A stretch of DNA of 64,000 nucleotides, taken from Paractinoplanes lichenicola. GTDB lineage: Bacteria > Actinomycetota > Actinomycetes > Mycobacteriales > Micromonosporaceae. Of this stretch, positions 15,614 through 23,866 are shown piece after piece. The stretch's first letter is position 1. Each line of letters starts with the position of its first letter. The translations under genes and the position numbers were made by a program. Location: the NCBI RefSeq assembly GCF_016785085.1, contig NZ_JAENHO010000012.1, forward strand, positions 248,001 to 312,000, in the 5' to 3' direction. A model generated the notes under the pieces. It saw nothing but the letters and a program-made list of their open reading frames with translations, had not been told where the DNA came from and searched no databases.

Positions 15614-17689
15614 ATGTCCCGCTTGCTCGGCCGGCTCGGAGGCGCGGCCGCCGCCCACCCCTGGCGAACCATCGGCGCCTGGCTGCTTGTTCTGGTTGCG
15701 CTCACCGGGGTGTCCGTCGCTTTCGGTGGTACGCCGCAGGACGACTACAACGTGCCCGGCACCGAGTCGCAGGCCGGAACCGAATTCCTGCGCGAGCACA
15801 TGCCGCAGCTGTCGGGGACCGAGGCCCGGGTGGTCGTGCACTCGGACCGGCCGATCGACCCGGCCGCGCTCGACACGCTGAACGCCCGGCTCGTGCAAGT
15901 CGAAGGGGCCGCCGTCGTCGCGCCGCCGCGGATGTCGGCCGACGGGGACACGGCGCTCGTCGTGGTGCAGTACGACGTCCCGGTCACCGACTTCCACGGC
16001 ACCGAGGGTGTCGACGCGCTGAAGCGGGCCATCGGACCGCTCGTCGAGCAGGGCCTGCAGGTCGAACTGGGCGGGCAGGTGGCCGAGAACGTACAGGCGC
16101 CCAGCGGCACGGCCGAGCTCGCCGGCATCGTCGCGGCGCTGCTGATCCTGGCGTTCGCGCTGCGCTCGGTGGTCGCGGCCGGGCTGCCGATCGGGGTCGC
16201 CGTGGCCGGGCTCGCGGCCGGCGCGGCCTGCGTCGCGCTGCTGGCCCGGGTGACCGACGTCAGCGGGATCGCGCCGACGATCGCCACCATGGTCGGGCTG
16301 GGCGTCGGCATCGACTACGCGCTGCTGCTGGTCGCCCGGCACGTCGAGGGGCTGCGGGCCGGGCTGTCCCCGGTGGCGGCGGCCGCCCACGCGAACGCCA
16401 CGGCCGGTCAGTCGGTGGTGATGGCCGGGCTGACCGTGCTCGTGTCGCTGTTCGGGCTCAAGCTGTCGACCCTGCCCGCGTACTCGTCGTTCGGGTACGC
16501 CACGTTCTTCGCGGTCACGTCGGTGATGGCGGCGGCGCTCACTCTGGTGCCGGCGCTGTGCGGGCTGGCCGGCGGGCGGGTCCTCCCGCGATCGCGACGG
16601 CCGGTCGATGTCTCGCTCGCCGAGCGCTCCGGCCGCGCGCACAAAGCCACCATGACCGCCCGCTGGGCCGCGCGGGTGTGCCGTCGCCCGGTGCTCGCCA
16701 CGGTCGGGGCGCTGCTGGTGCTGGCCGTGCTGGCGGCGCCGATGCTGGGCATGCGCACCTGGCCTCAGGACGCGGGCAGCCAGCCCGAATCGAACACCAC
16801 CCGGCAGGCGTACGACCTGGTGGCCGCGGAATTCGGGCCGGGCGCGAACGGTCCGCTGGTGCTGGCCGTGGACCGCACCCGCGCGCCCGACCTGGGGGCG
16901 GTGACCTCCGCCGTACGGGCTGAACCGGGTGTGGCGGCCGTGGCCCAGCCGATCGTCGAGGGCGACGCCGCCGTGATCCTGGTCGAGCCGGCGACCGGCC
17001 CGCAGGACGAGGCGACCACCGAGTTGCTGCACCGACTGCGCGACGACGTGCTGCCCGACGGGGTGCTGGTGACGGGCCTGGTGGCGGTGTTCGCGGACAT
17101 CTCCGACCGGCTCGCCGAACGCTTGTGGATCGTGGTGGTGTTCGTCGTCGCCCTCTCCCTGGTGCTGCTGACCGTGCTGTTCCGCGCCCCGGTCGTGGCG
17201 GTGAAGGCGGCCGCCATGAACCTGCTCTCGGTCGGGGCCGCGTACGGGATGCTGACGTTGATCTTCCAGAACGACGGCACCGCCCGGCTGGTCGGGCTGC
17301 CGCACGCGGTCGCGGTGTCCAGCTGGGTGCCGGTGCTGCTGTTCACCGTACTGTTCGGCCTGTCGATGGACTACGAGGTGTTCCTGCTCTCCCGCGTCCG
17401 CGAGGACTGGCTGCGCACCGGCGACGCCCACGGCAGCGTGATCCGCGGCCTCGCCGCCAGCGGCCGGGTCATCACCAGCGCGGCCGCCATCATGGTCGCG
17501 GTCTTCACGGGTTTCGCCCTCGACCCCGACGTCACCGTCAAAATGATCGGTCTCGGCATGGCCACCGCGGTCCTCGTCGACGCCACCGTCATCCGCCTGA
17601 TCCTGGTCCCCGCCACAATGACCCTGCTCGGCCGCCACAACTGGTGGACACCCCGCCTCCGCTCGCGCACGCACGAGCTGGTCGGCTAG
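15614..17689 (+). CDS. MMPL-family (RND) transporter
   Basis: 691 residues, the usual size of actinomycete MMPL proteins. Signature pieces: GTPQDDYNVPGTESQ after the first membrane helix, an extracellular domain to about residue 165, a helix bundle with GVGIDYALLLVARHVEGLR, then a second half with TVLFGLSMDYEVFLLSRVRE. The two Gly-X-X-X-Asp-Tyr motifs carry the proton-relay Asp residues of MmpL transporters. These pumps export lipids or drugs with proton force. Strong ribosome site (GGAGGAG), possibly masked by the 15585-15606 hairpin. It ends convergently with enolase, sharing 4 bases. Confidence 0.92.
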   Translation: MSRLLGRLGGAAAAHPWRTIGAWLLVLVALTGVSVAFGGTPQDDYNVPGTESQAGTEFLREHMPQLSGTEARVVVHSDRPIDPAALDTLNARLVQVEGAAVVAPPRMSADGDTALVVVQYDVPVTDFHGTEGVDALKRAIGPLVEQGLQVELGGQVAENVQAPSGTAELAGIVAALLILAFALRSVVAAGLPIGVAVAGLAAGAACVALLARVTDVSGIAPTIATMVGLGVGIDYALLLVARHVEGLRAGLSPVAAAAHANATAGQSVVMAGLTVLVSLFGLKLSTLPAYSSFGYATFFAVTSVMAAALTLVPALCGLAGGRVLPRSRRPVDVSLAERSGRAHKATMTARWAARVCRRPVLATVGALLVLAVLAAPMLGMRTWPQDAGSQPESNTTRQAYDLVAAEFGPGANGPLVLAVDRTRAPDLGAVTSAVRAEPGVAAVAQPIVEGDAAVILVEPATGPQDEATTELLHRLRDDVLPDGVLVTGLVAVFADISDRLAERLWIVVVFVVALSLVLLTVLFRAPVVAVKAAAMNLLSVGAAYGMLTLIFQNDGTARLVGLPHAVAVSSWVPVLLFTVLFGLSMDYEVFLLSRVREDWLRTGDAHGSVIRGLAASGRVITSAAAIMVAVFTGFALDPDVTVKMIGLGMATAVLVDATVIRLILVPATMTLLGRHNWWTPRLRSRTHELVG

Positions 17690-18948
17690 CTACCGGCGTA
17701 GCGGGCCTGGTTGCCCAGTTCTTCCTCGATGCGGATGAGCTGGTTGTATTTGGCGGTGCGGTCGGAGCGGGACAGCGAACCTGTCTTGATCTGGCCGCAG
17801 CCCAGGCCCACGGCCAGGTCGGCGATCGTCGTGTCCTCGGTCTCGCCGGAGCGGTGGGAGATGACGACCTGGTAGCCGGCCTTGTGGGCGGTGTCGACCG
17901 TACGCAGGGTCTCGGTCAGCGTGCCGATCTGGTTGACCTTGACCAGGATCGCGTTGGCGTAGCCGCCCTCGACGCCGTCGAGCAGCCGGTCGGCGTCGGT
18001 GCAGAAGACGTCGTCGCCGACCAGTTGCAGGGCGGGGGCGGCGGCCGCGGTGAGCTTCTTCCAGCCGGTGATGTCGTTCTCGGCCATCGGGTCCTCGATC
18101 GACGTGATGGGGTAGCGCGCGGCCAGGTCGAGCAGATAGGCGATGTGCTCGTCGACAGACCGATCAACCCCTTCCCCGCCGTACGAGTAAAGGCCGTCCC
18201 GGAAGAACTCGGAGCTCGCGGGGTCGAGGCAGATCGTGATGTCCGTGCCGGGGCGGTAACCCGTCTCCTCGATGGCCCGCACGACGAATTCCAGAGCCTG
18301 GTCGGCAGTGGCGAAGGTCGGGGCGAAGCCGCCCTCGTCGCCGACGTTGACGCTGTGCCCGGCCGCGGCCAGCGAGCGGCGCAGCGTGTGAAAGACCTCC
18401 GACCCCATCCGTACGGCCTCGAAGAAGCTCGCCGCCCCGACCGGCGCGATCATGAACTCCTGGAAGTCGAGCGGGTTGTCGGCGTGGGCGCCCCCGTTGA
18501 CGATGTTCATCATGGGCACCGGCAGCAGGCGGGCGCCGACCCCACCGACGTACCGGAAAAGGGGTTGATCGTGCGCCACGGCGGCGGCCTTGACGGTGGC
18601 CAGCGAGACCCCGAGCAGCGCGTTGGCCCCGAGGCGGCCCTTTTCCTTGGTGCCGTCGAGCGCGATCATCGTCTCGTCGACGCGGGCCTGATCCTCGGCG
18701 TCGAGCCCGGCCACCGCGTCCGCGATCTCCCCGTTCACCGCGGCGACGGCCTTGCTCACCCCCTTGCCGTGAAAGCGGGCCGGATCCCCGTCACGCAACT
18801 CGACCGCCTCGGCGGCCCCGGTGGACGCCCCGGACGGCACCGCGGCCCGCCCCCGCGACCCGTCGACGAGCGTCACATCAACCTCGACACTCGGATTCCC
18901 CCGGCTGTCAAGAATCTGCCGCCCGATCACCCGGCTGATGGCCGTCAT
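17686..18948 (-). CDS. eno: enolase
   Basis: 420 residues, full length. It interconverts 2-phosphoglycerate and phosphoenolpyruvate in glycolysis. N-terminal QILDSRGNPSVEVDV and GASTGAAEAVELRD are canonical; metal ligands lie in CLDPASSEF, SIEDPMAEND and QLVGDDVFCTD; the catalytic Lys is in AILVKVNQIG, followed by SHRSGETEDTTIADLAVG and QIKTGSLSRSDR. ATG 18948 begins the conserved sequence; the frame is open upstream but non-homologous. The setting between an MMPL exporter and molbindin is not the pyrG/eno/ftsB context of the housekeeping gene, so this may be a second enolase. Confidence 0.95.
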   Translation of the reverse strand: MTAISRVIGRQILDSRGNPSVEVDVTLVDGSRGRAAVPSGASTGAAEAVELRDGDPARFHGKGVSKAVAAVNGEIADAVAGLDAEDQARVDETMIALDGTKEKGRLGANALLGVSLATVKAAAVAHDQPLFRYVGGVGARLLPVPMMNIVNGGAHADNPLDFQEFMIAPVGAASFFEAVRMGSEVFHTLRRSLAAAGHSVNVGDEGGFAPTFATADQALEFVVRAIEETGYRPGTDITICLDPASSEFFRDGLYSYGGEGVDRSVDEHIAYLLDLAARYPITSIEDPMAENDITGWKKLTAAAAPALQLVGDDVFCTDADRLLDGVEGGYANAILVKVNQIGTLTETLRTVDTAHKAGYQVVISHRSGETEDTTIADLAVGLGCGQIKTGSLSRSDRTAKYNQLIRIEEELGNQARYAGS

Positions 18949-19074
18949 GGTCGTGCCCCTGTCTCTCGGCGTTGATAGCCGGGCCAGACTGGCACAACTC
19001 GAGGGCCCCGAACGGCCCCGAAAGCCGCGACAAGGAACACCTTGACCCACCCCCTGAGGTGCGGGTTTAGGGTG

Positions 19075-19500
19075 TCAGCCCACCGCTAGGCTGACCTCGG
19101 TCGCCTTGACCAGAGCGGTCACCTCGGCCCCCGGCTCGAGCTTGAGCTCCTCGGCCGCGTCCCGGGTGATCGCGGCGGTGATGGTCTCGCCGCCGGGGGT
19201 CTCGATCCGCACCGTGCTCATGGCGGCGCCGGAGCTGACGCTGGTGACGACCCCGGGCAGCCGGTTGCGGATACTCAGACCCTCCACCGCACCCGTGGCC
19301 ACGGCGACCTCGGTCGACTTGACCATCGCGCGCACCGGGGTGCCCTCGGCCAGCTTCAGCTCACGGGCCGAATCGGTGGTGATGGCCGAGGTGACCTCCT
19401 GGCCGCTGTCGAGGCGCACGGTGACCGCGCTCATCGCCTCGCCGGACGCCACGGAGACGACCCGGCCCGGAAACTGGTTGCGCGTGCTCAGCTGCATCAT
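19075..19500 (-). CDS. molbindin-like protein with two tandem Mop (TOBE) domains
   Basis: 141 residues made of two clear repeats of about 68 residues: LSTRNQFPGRVVSVASGEAM and LSIRNRLPGVVTSVSSGAAM, each followed by a strand with Ser-Ala-Ile-Thr or Ala-Ala-Ile-Thr and ending in VRAMVKSTEVAVA / VTALVKATEVSLA. Di-Mop proteins bind molybdate or tungstate in the cytoplasm as oligomers, buffering or handing the oxyanion to molybdenum cofactor synthesis. No molybdate transporter is beside it. The second Met (19497) is an equally possible start. Confidence 0.93.
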   Translation of the reverse strand: MMQLSTRNQFPGRVVSVASGEAMSAVTVRLDSGQEVTSAITTDSARELKLAEGTPVRAMVKSTEVAVATGAVEGLSIRNRLPGVVTSVSSGAAMSTVRIETPGGETITAAITRDAAEELKLEPGAEVTALVKATEVSLAVG

Positions 19501-19535
19501 TCAACCCACGCTACTGCGCTCCGGGCCGCTGGCAT

Positions 19536-19541
19536 TACGGT
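19536..19541 (+). promoter_or_regulatory. probable -10 box (TACGGT) of the Nudix-like gene
   Basis: TACGGT is 7 bases before ATG 19549, with no Shine-Dalgarno sequence. Confidence 0.35.
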
Positions 19542-19548
19542 TCGCGGG

Positions 19549-19947
19549 ATGGAGATCGCGGCCACGAGCAGCACTGTTGTGTATCGGAATCGGTGGATGA
19601 CGGTCCGGGAGGATCGGACCGTGCGGGTGGACGCCGACCCGATCGAGCTGGCGCGGGGTGAGCTGGCCGAGGAGACCGGGCTGCGGGCCGCCACGATGAC
19701 GCCGCTGGGGCACCTGTTCGAGGCGTACGGATATTGCGACCAAGGCTTTCACGTCATCTTGGCCACCGGGCTCGAGGCCGGGGAGCAGCGGCTCGACGAC
19801 GAGGAGGCGGGGCTGATCACGCGCTGGTTCGCCGAGGACGAGCTGTGGGGGCTGGTCGAGGCGGGGCGGTTCAAGGATGCGCCCTCGCTGGCGGCGTTGG
19901 CGCTCTTCGGGCGGTATCAGGGCAGGCGGCCGACTGCCTCGGCGTAG
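19549..19947 (+). CDS. Nudix-family protein with an internal deletion, probably inactive
   Basis: 132 residues. The N-terminus (VVYRNRWMTVREDRTVRVD) matches ADP-ribose-type Nudix hydrolases, and ELARGELAEETGLRA is the second half of the Nudix box (R/G-E-L-X-E-E-X-G-L). Between them the family normally has about 45 more residues, including the central strands and the Gly-X5-Glu start of the Nudix box. Here the two parts join at about residue 28 in frame. The first box residue Arg is also Gly. So one metal-site half is missing and hydrolysis is unlikely. The C-terminal part looks intact. It overlaps the 3' end of the DinB-like gene by 31 bases. Confidence 0.7.
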   Translation: MEIAATSSTVVYRNRWMTVREDRTVRVDADPIELARGELAEETGLRAATMTPLGHLFEAYGYCDQGFHVILATGLEAGEQRLDDEEAGLITRWFAEDELWGLVEAGRFKDAPSLAALALFGRYQGRRPTASA

Positions 19948-20384
19948 TAGAGCGACTCCTCGAGGTGGAAGGCGACCTGGCGGATGGACCAGGCGTCGGA
20001 GTCGCGGTGGTCGAGTTCGACTTCGGAGAGCAGGCGTAGGCGGACCTCGAAGATCTGGCTGAGCCGGGTCAGGCGGCTGCGGGCCTCGTCGAGGTCGAGC
20101 GGGGTGAATTCGGCCAGGTCGGCGGCGGTGGTCGTGGCGGAGGCGTGCCAGCGGTCGGGGATCGTCGGGACGCCGGCCAGCCGGGCCTCGATCTCGGCCA
20201 AGTGGTCGATGAGGTGGTCGGTGACGCGGCGGATCGCCTTGTGCGGGGTGTAGACGCGGTCGTCGGCGGGCAGCGGCACCCCGTTCCACCGCGGCCACGT
20301 CTGGGCCAGGTCGAGCACCTGGGCGATCATGCCGGTCACTACGGCGGCGGGGTCACGGTCGTCGGTTACCGGGGTGTCGGACAC
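19917..20384 (-). CDS. DinB-like four-helix-bundle protein
   Basis: 155 residues from GTG 20384 (VSDTPVTDDRD). Helices with HKAIRRVTDHLIDHLAEIEA and DAWSIRQVAFHLEESLYYAE are as in DinB/MDMPI-type bundles, where spaced His residues on three helices can hold a metal. Members include bacillithiol or mycothiol transferases, maleylpyruvate isomerases and many orphans; the substrate here is unknown. An upstream in-frame start (20432) would add 16 residues of Arg/His-rich sequence and is less likely. The 3' end overlaps the Nudix-like gene. Confidence 0.7.
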   Translation of the reverse strand: MSDTPVTDDRDPAAVVTGMIAQVLDLAQTWPRWNGVPLPADDRVYTPHKAIRRVTDHLIDHLAEIEARLAGVPTIPDRWHASATTTAADLAEFTPLDLDEARSRLTRLSQIFEVRLRLLSEVELDHRDSDAWSIRQVAFHLEESLYYAEAVGRLP

Positions 20385-20470
20385 CGCGCGAGGGTAACGC
20401 GGGTGATGAGTTTTCGCGGTCCTGCCCGTCATATCTACGACCGGACACGACGAGGATCGAGGATGACGTG

Positions 20471-21388
20471 ATGACCGCGGACACCCAGCTGGACTTCGAG
20501 CGGCACCGGCGGGAGCTGCACGTGCACTGCTACCGGATGCTCGGCTCGTTCGAGGACGCCGAGGACACGGTGCAGGAGACGTTCCTGCGGGCCTGGCGCA
20601 AACGGGAGACGTTCGAGGGGCGGTCGACCGTACGGGCCTGGCTGTATCGGATCGCCACCAACGCCTGCCTGGACCGGCTGGCCCGCACCCGGCCGGAACC
20701 GGCGACCGGCGGCGAGGTGCTGTGGTTGCAGCCCTACCCGGACCGGCTGCTCGACGAGCTGCCGGCGGGTGACGCGGACGGGCCGGAGGCGATGGCGGTC
20801 GCGCGGGAGACGATCGAGCTGGCGTATCTGGTGGCGGTCCAGCATCTCGCGCCGCGCCCGCGGGCCGTGCTGATCCTGCGGGACGTGCTCGGCTGGGCCG
20901 CGAAGGACGTGGCCGAGCTGCTCGGGGATTCGGTCAACTCGGTGAACAGCGCGCTGCAGCGGGCCCGGGCCGGCATGCGGGAACATCTGCCCGCCGAGCG
21001 GCAGGACTGGACGGGCGGCGAGGAGGACGCTTCGACTCGCGAGCTGGTGCGGCGCTTCACCGAGGCCAGCGTGGCCACTGACGTTCCGGCGCTCGCGGCG
21101 ATGCTGCGCGAGGACGTCCGGTGTTCAATGCCGCCGACGCCGGGGCTGTTCGTGGGCCGCGACGCTGTTGTCCGGGATTGGACGGAGGGCGGCTTCGCCG
21201 AGATGCAGGGCCTGCGCGGCATCCCGGCCGCGGTGAACCGGCAGCCGGCCGTCGCCTTCTATCACTGGGGCAAGCCGTTGACCCTCGACGTGCTGCGGAT
21301 CAGCGACGGGGTGATCACCGAGATCACCACGTTCCCGGCCGATCGGTTCGCCGGGCTCGGGCTGCCTGAGCGGCTGGATGCGGAATGA
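20471..21388 (+). CDS. ECF RNA polymerase sigma factor with C-terminal SnoaL-like domain
   Basis: 305 residues. Sigma region 2 is seen as LHVHCYRMLGSFEDAEDTVQ and TVRAWLYRIATNACLD, region 4 as LAPRPRAVLILRDVLGWAAK and VNSALQRARAGM. The remaining 120 residues form a SnoaL/NTF2-like domain (LVRRFTEASVATDVPALAAM ... PTPGLFVGRDAV), as in the SigG-like ECF group. In that group the extra domain contacts the sigma core in place of an anti-sigma factor, so activity may be set by the domain itself or a ligand. GTG 20468 directly before ATG 20471 is an alternative start. The small membrane gene overlaps its stop by 4 bases. Confidence 0.9.
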   Translation: MTADTQLDFERHRRELHVHCYRMLGSFEDAEDTVQETFLRAWRKRETFEGRSTVRAWLYRIATNACLDRLARTRPEPATGGEVLWLQPYPDRLLDELPAGDADGPEAMAVARETIELAYLVAVQHLAPRPRAVLILRDVLGWAAKDVAELLGDSVNSVNSALQRARAGMREHLPAERQDWTGGEEDASTRELVRRFTEASVATDVPALAAMLREDVRCSMPPTPGLFVGRDAVVRDWTEGGFAEMQGLRGIPAAVNRQPAVAFYHWGKPLTLDVLRISDGVITEITTFPADRFAGLGLPERLDAE

Positions 21389-21762
21389 GGCGCATCATCT
21401 TGGCCGTCGTCGGGGCCACGGCGGCCACCGCTGCGGGTGCCGCGCTGGCCGGCGCGGCCGGGATCGACTTCGAGGTGGTCGACGGCGAGGCCATCCCGGT
21501 GGCCGGGTTCGCCGTGGTGACCGCGTTCTTCTGCCTTGTCGGCGTGGTGATTGCCGCGGGTTTCCGGCGGTGGAGTGCTCGGCCGGTCGAGCGATTTGGG
21601 TGGACGGCGGTGGGGCTGACCGGGGTCTCGCTGATTCCGCCGCTCCTCTGCGGGGCGGCGGCAGCGACCGTGGCCGCCCTGATCGCGTTGCACGTGATCG
21701 CGGCGGCGGTGATGATTCCGGCTTTGGTGCGAAGCCTGCAAGCTCGGGGGCCGCTGCCGTGA
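21385..21762 (+). CDS. small four-helix membrane protein (DUF6069-like)
   Basis: 125 residues with four hydrophobic segments: IILAVVGATAATAAGAALAG, IPVAGFAVVTAFFCLVGVVI, FGWTAVGLTGVSLIPPLL, and ATVAALIALHVIAAAVMIP. The size and spacing match the DUF6069 group of small actinomycete membrane proteins; no function is known. ATG 21385 overlaps the sigma-factor stop (ATGA), so translation is coupled. It could be a target or partner of the sigma factor. It ends one base before the likely stop of the convergent CPCC gene. Confidence 0.75.
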   Translation: MRRIILAVVGATAATAAGAALAGAAGIDFEVVDGEAIPVAGFAVVTAFFCLVGVVIAAGFRRWSARPVERFGWTAVGLTGVSLIPPLLCGAAAATVAALIALHVIAAAVMIPALVRSLQARGPLP

Positions 21763-22166
21763 TCAGAAGTCGGGTGGTCGCGGTTCAGCCCCCCCCCCTC
21801 GAACCAGGCGACCGATCTGTTGCGCCACCAGTAGAGGACCGTCCGGTTCTCGGGCCAGGGGCGTAACTGCAGGCTGGTGGGCTCGAAGCGGTCCCGGCGG
21901 GGGTCGATGGGGCGCCAGCCGGGGATCACCGCCTCGCTGTCCTCGGGGGCGCGGACGAACTGGCTTCCGTGCTCGTCGCAGGCGCCCAGGGAGCGGAAGT
22001 TCTGTTGGGCCTCGATCAGTGAGACGCGGTTGGCCCCGGAGGGCAGGTTCGGCCACCTGAGCTGGGTTACGTCGTCCTCCCAGAAGCAGATGGGGCAGAT
22101 CGCCCACGAGCCGGGTGGTTCCGCCATGGTTTGGTGGCCGCAGCAGACGCAGGGATAGGCGATCAC
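21763..22166 (-). pseudogene. CPCC-family cysteine-rich protein, frame disrupted at a ten-base homopolymer
   Basis: The N-terminus YPCVCCGHQTMAEPPGSWAI, then CPICFWEDD, then GANRVSLIEAQQNFRSLGAC and PGWRPIDPRRDRFEP define a CPCC protein, a small zinc-binding family of unknown role. As written, the frame passes a run of ten C (21789-21798, G on this strand) and continues antisense through the whole DUF6069-like gene to 21324, which is not credible. One base more gives ...EPRPPDF and a stop at 21763-21765, next to the convergent stop; one base fewer gives a stop at 21785-21787. Either yields about 126-134 residues, the expected size. Confidence 0.7.
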
Positions 22167-22251
22167 CCGTGCACGATATTCGGTCGACGGGGTGGGGCGG
22201 GCGGGTCGATACTGGTCGGCTGGTCACCCCGATCGGCGGACGGGGATCGAC

Positions 22252-23685
22252 ATGTCGGAGATGGACGTGCTGGTGCGGCTGCACCGGGGGTTGAAGGAGC
22301 GGCGGGCGCCGCAGGCGGTGGCGGTCGATCTGCTGGAGCTGGGGGCCGAGAAGTGGCTCAGCGCGGTCGGCGTACGGGATCTCTATCGGATCGTGCGATA
22401 CGAGCAGGCCCACCCGAAGGAGCTGCGGATGCCGGAAAACTGGCGGCGGCATCCGGGGCTGAGCCGCGCGTACGAGGCTGCGGCGGGAGCGGTGGCCGGG
22501 ATAACAACTATCAAACCAGCCGACCCGGACGACCCGGAGTCGCTGCGGCGGTGGCTGGACGGCGCGCTCGAGCTGCTCGGGCTTCCGCGTGACGAGCCCC
22601 CGGCGGCGCGGGCGACCATCCCTCGCCGGGCGCGCGGCCCCTATCGGCGGCTGCCCAAGCCGCGTGGCGCCCGCGGTGACCACGGCGGGCACGCCGACGC
22701 GAGGGAACGCATGGACGCCGCGACCCGCCGGGAGCGGCTGCCCGGCGTTTCCGTGCGGACGTACCGGCGCGCGGTCCGGGCCGTGCTGCATCTGCAGCAG
22801 CGCACCGAGGTTCTCGCCCAGGAGCGGGATCGGGAGGCGTCGATCGCGTTCGGCAAGGCCCGGCTCGCGCATCTGGTGTCCGAGGCGGAGTTTGCCGCGT
22901 GCCCGGCGACGGCCGCGTTCACCGCGTACTACGTGGCCCGGCTGAACATGCGGACCCAGTTCACCAGCGGGAGCCAGACCCGGCCCATGGACACGCTCGC
23001 CGAGGAGTTGCTGGCGGGTGCGCTGGCCGCGCGCACCTGCCGGCCGGCCGTGCTGGCGTCGGTGCTGACCCGGTGGAGTGTGCTCGATCGGCTCAGCGAC
23101 GTGCAGTGCGGCGAGCTGCTGGGCCGCTACTACGAGCAGCTCGCGGCGTCGGCCCGGGCGTTGCAGCGCAGCTATGACATCCGGCGCGACCCGGCACACA
23201 TGGTGGTGCGGGCGGGGGACGACTCGTCGACGTGGAACGCGGCCAGCCGTGCGTTCAACCAGGCCCGTACGGGATGGCTGAATGCGACTCTGGCCCTGGG
23301 TTACGACGACGTGGTCGAGGCGAGCTGCCCGGGCAAGGTGCCGGCCCTCGTCGCGTCCGACGTCGCGGCGTGGCATCAGTTCGACGGCGGCGAGCAGCAC
23401 ACCGACGTACGGGTGTGGGCCGCCCTGCCGCTGCCGTGGGAGGTCGTGCTGGGCGAGGACGACTGCCCGGCCGAGCTCGTGCGCGAGGTGTGCCGGCATT
23501 TCGGGATCGACGCCGAGGCCACGGGCTGGACGCAGCCCTACCGGCAGGACAAGACCGAGCGGCCCGAGCCGGCGCCCGAGCTGGTGCACGGCGTGACCGT
23601 GTCCTCTCCCCTGCTGGCGCATGTGCTGCGCAGCAACGGGATCTTCTCGGGACAGAGCCAAAATTACGTTGTGGGCGAGGCGTAA
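22252..23685 (+). CDS. unrecognised 477-residue protein
   Basis: No domain recognised. ATG 22252 (MSEMDVLVRLHRGL) is chosen; ATG 22261 is possible. The N-terminal 90 residues are helical and basic. A Pro/Arg-rich stretch (about 125-160) separates them from a second part beginning RRERLPGVSVRTYRRAVRAV and rich in long helices (TEVLAQERDREASIAFGKAR, LVSEAEFAACPATAAFTAYY). The C-terminal third has mixed strands (ALPLPWEVVLGEDDCPAELV). No signal peptide, membrane span or catalytic motif. Codon use is native. The size and two-part build suggest a large intracellular, possibly RNA- or DNA-associated protein; that is a guess. A tRNA-like element follows 12 bases after its stop. Confidence 0.7.
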   Translation: MSEMDVLVRLHRGLKERRAPQAVAVDLLELGAEKWLSAVGVRDLYRIVRYEQAHPKELRMPENWRRHPGLSRAYEAAAGAVAGITTIKPADPDDPESLRRWLDGALELLGLPRDEPPAARATIPRRARGPYRRLPKPRGARGDHGGHADARERMDAATRRERLPGVSVRTYRRAVRAVLHLQQRTEVLAQERDREASIAFGKARLAHLVSEAEFAACPATAAFTAYYVARLNMRTQFTSGSQTRPMDTLAEELLAGALAARTCRPAVLASVLTRWSVLDRLSDVQCGELLGRYYEQLAASARALQRSYDIRRDPAHMVVRAGDDSSTWNAASRAFNQARTGWLNATLALGYDDVVEASCPGKVPALVASDVAAWHQFDGGEQHTDVRVWAALPLPWEVVLGEDDCPAELVREVCRHFGIDAEATGWTQPYRQDKTERPEPAPELVHGVTVSSPLLAHVLRSNGIFSGQSQNYVVGEA

Positions 23686-23697
23686 AGTGAGATCCGT

Positions 23698-23796
23698 ACG
23701 GCGATAGCTCAGAGAGCCGGAGGAGGCTCCGGCCAGGCAGAGCGGGCGGCTCACTGACCTTCCGCCCCGACCCCGTTTCGACCACGGGTCGCCGCA
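23698..23796 (+). ncRNA. tRNA-like element with a D-loop hairpin insertion and a 12-base anticodon loop
   Basis: Folds as a cloverleaf. Acceptor: ACGGCGA (23698-23704) with TCGCCGC (23789-23795), six pairs plus one A-C mismatch. TA follows as bases 8-9. D stem GCTC (23707-23710) with GAGC (23740-23743), keeping GGCA before the 3' side. Anticodon stem GGCGG (23745-23749) with CCGCC (23762-23766). Variable region exactly 5 bases. T arm CCCGT-TTCGACC-ACGGG (23772-23788) with the consensus loop. Two departures: the D loop holds a 7-bp hairpin GCCGGAG-GAGG-CTCCGGC (23716-23733), and the anticodon loop has 12 bases. No encoded CCA. A decayed tRNA or a tRNA-derived RNA. Confidence 0.55.
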
Positions 23797-23853
23797 CATG
23801 CGTCCGAGCCGGGTGCCGTCGAGATATCGGCGGCATCCGGCGACGATAGCGGT

Positions 23854-23859
23854 TACCGT
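23854..23859 (+). promoter_or_regulatory. probable -10 box (TACCGT) of the phosphotransferase gene
   Basis: TACCGT lies 7 bases before ATG 23867 with no ribosome site, as for leaderless transcripts. Confidence 0.4.
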
Positions 23860-23866
23860 CGCGGCC

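Noticed and set aside
15515..17674. A 719-codon minus-strand open frame rich in Gly/Arg/His/Gln
   Set aside because: Mirror of the MMPL gene; no domain.
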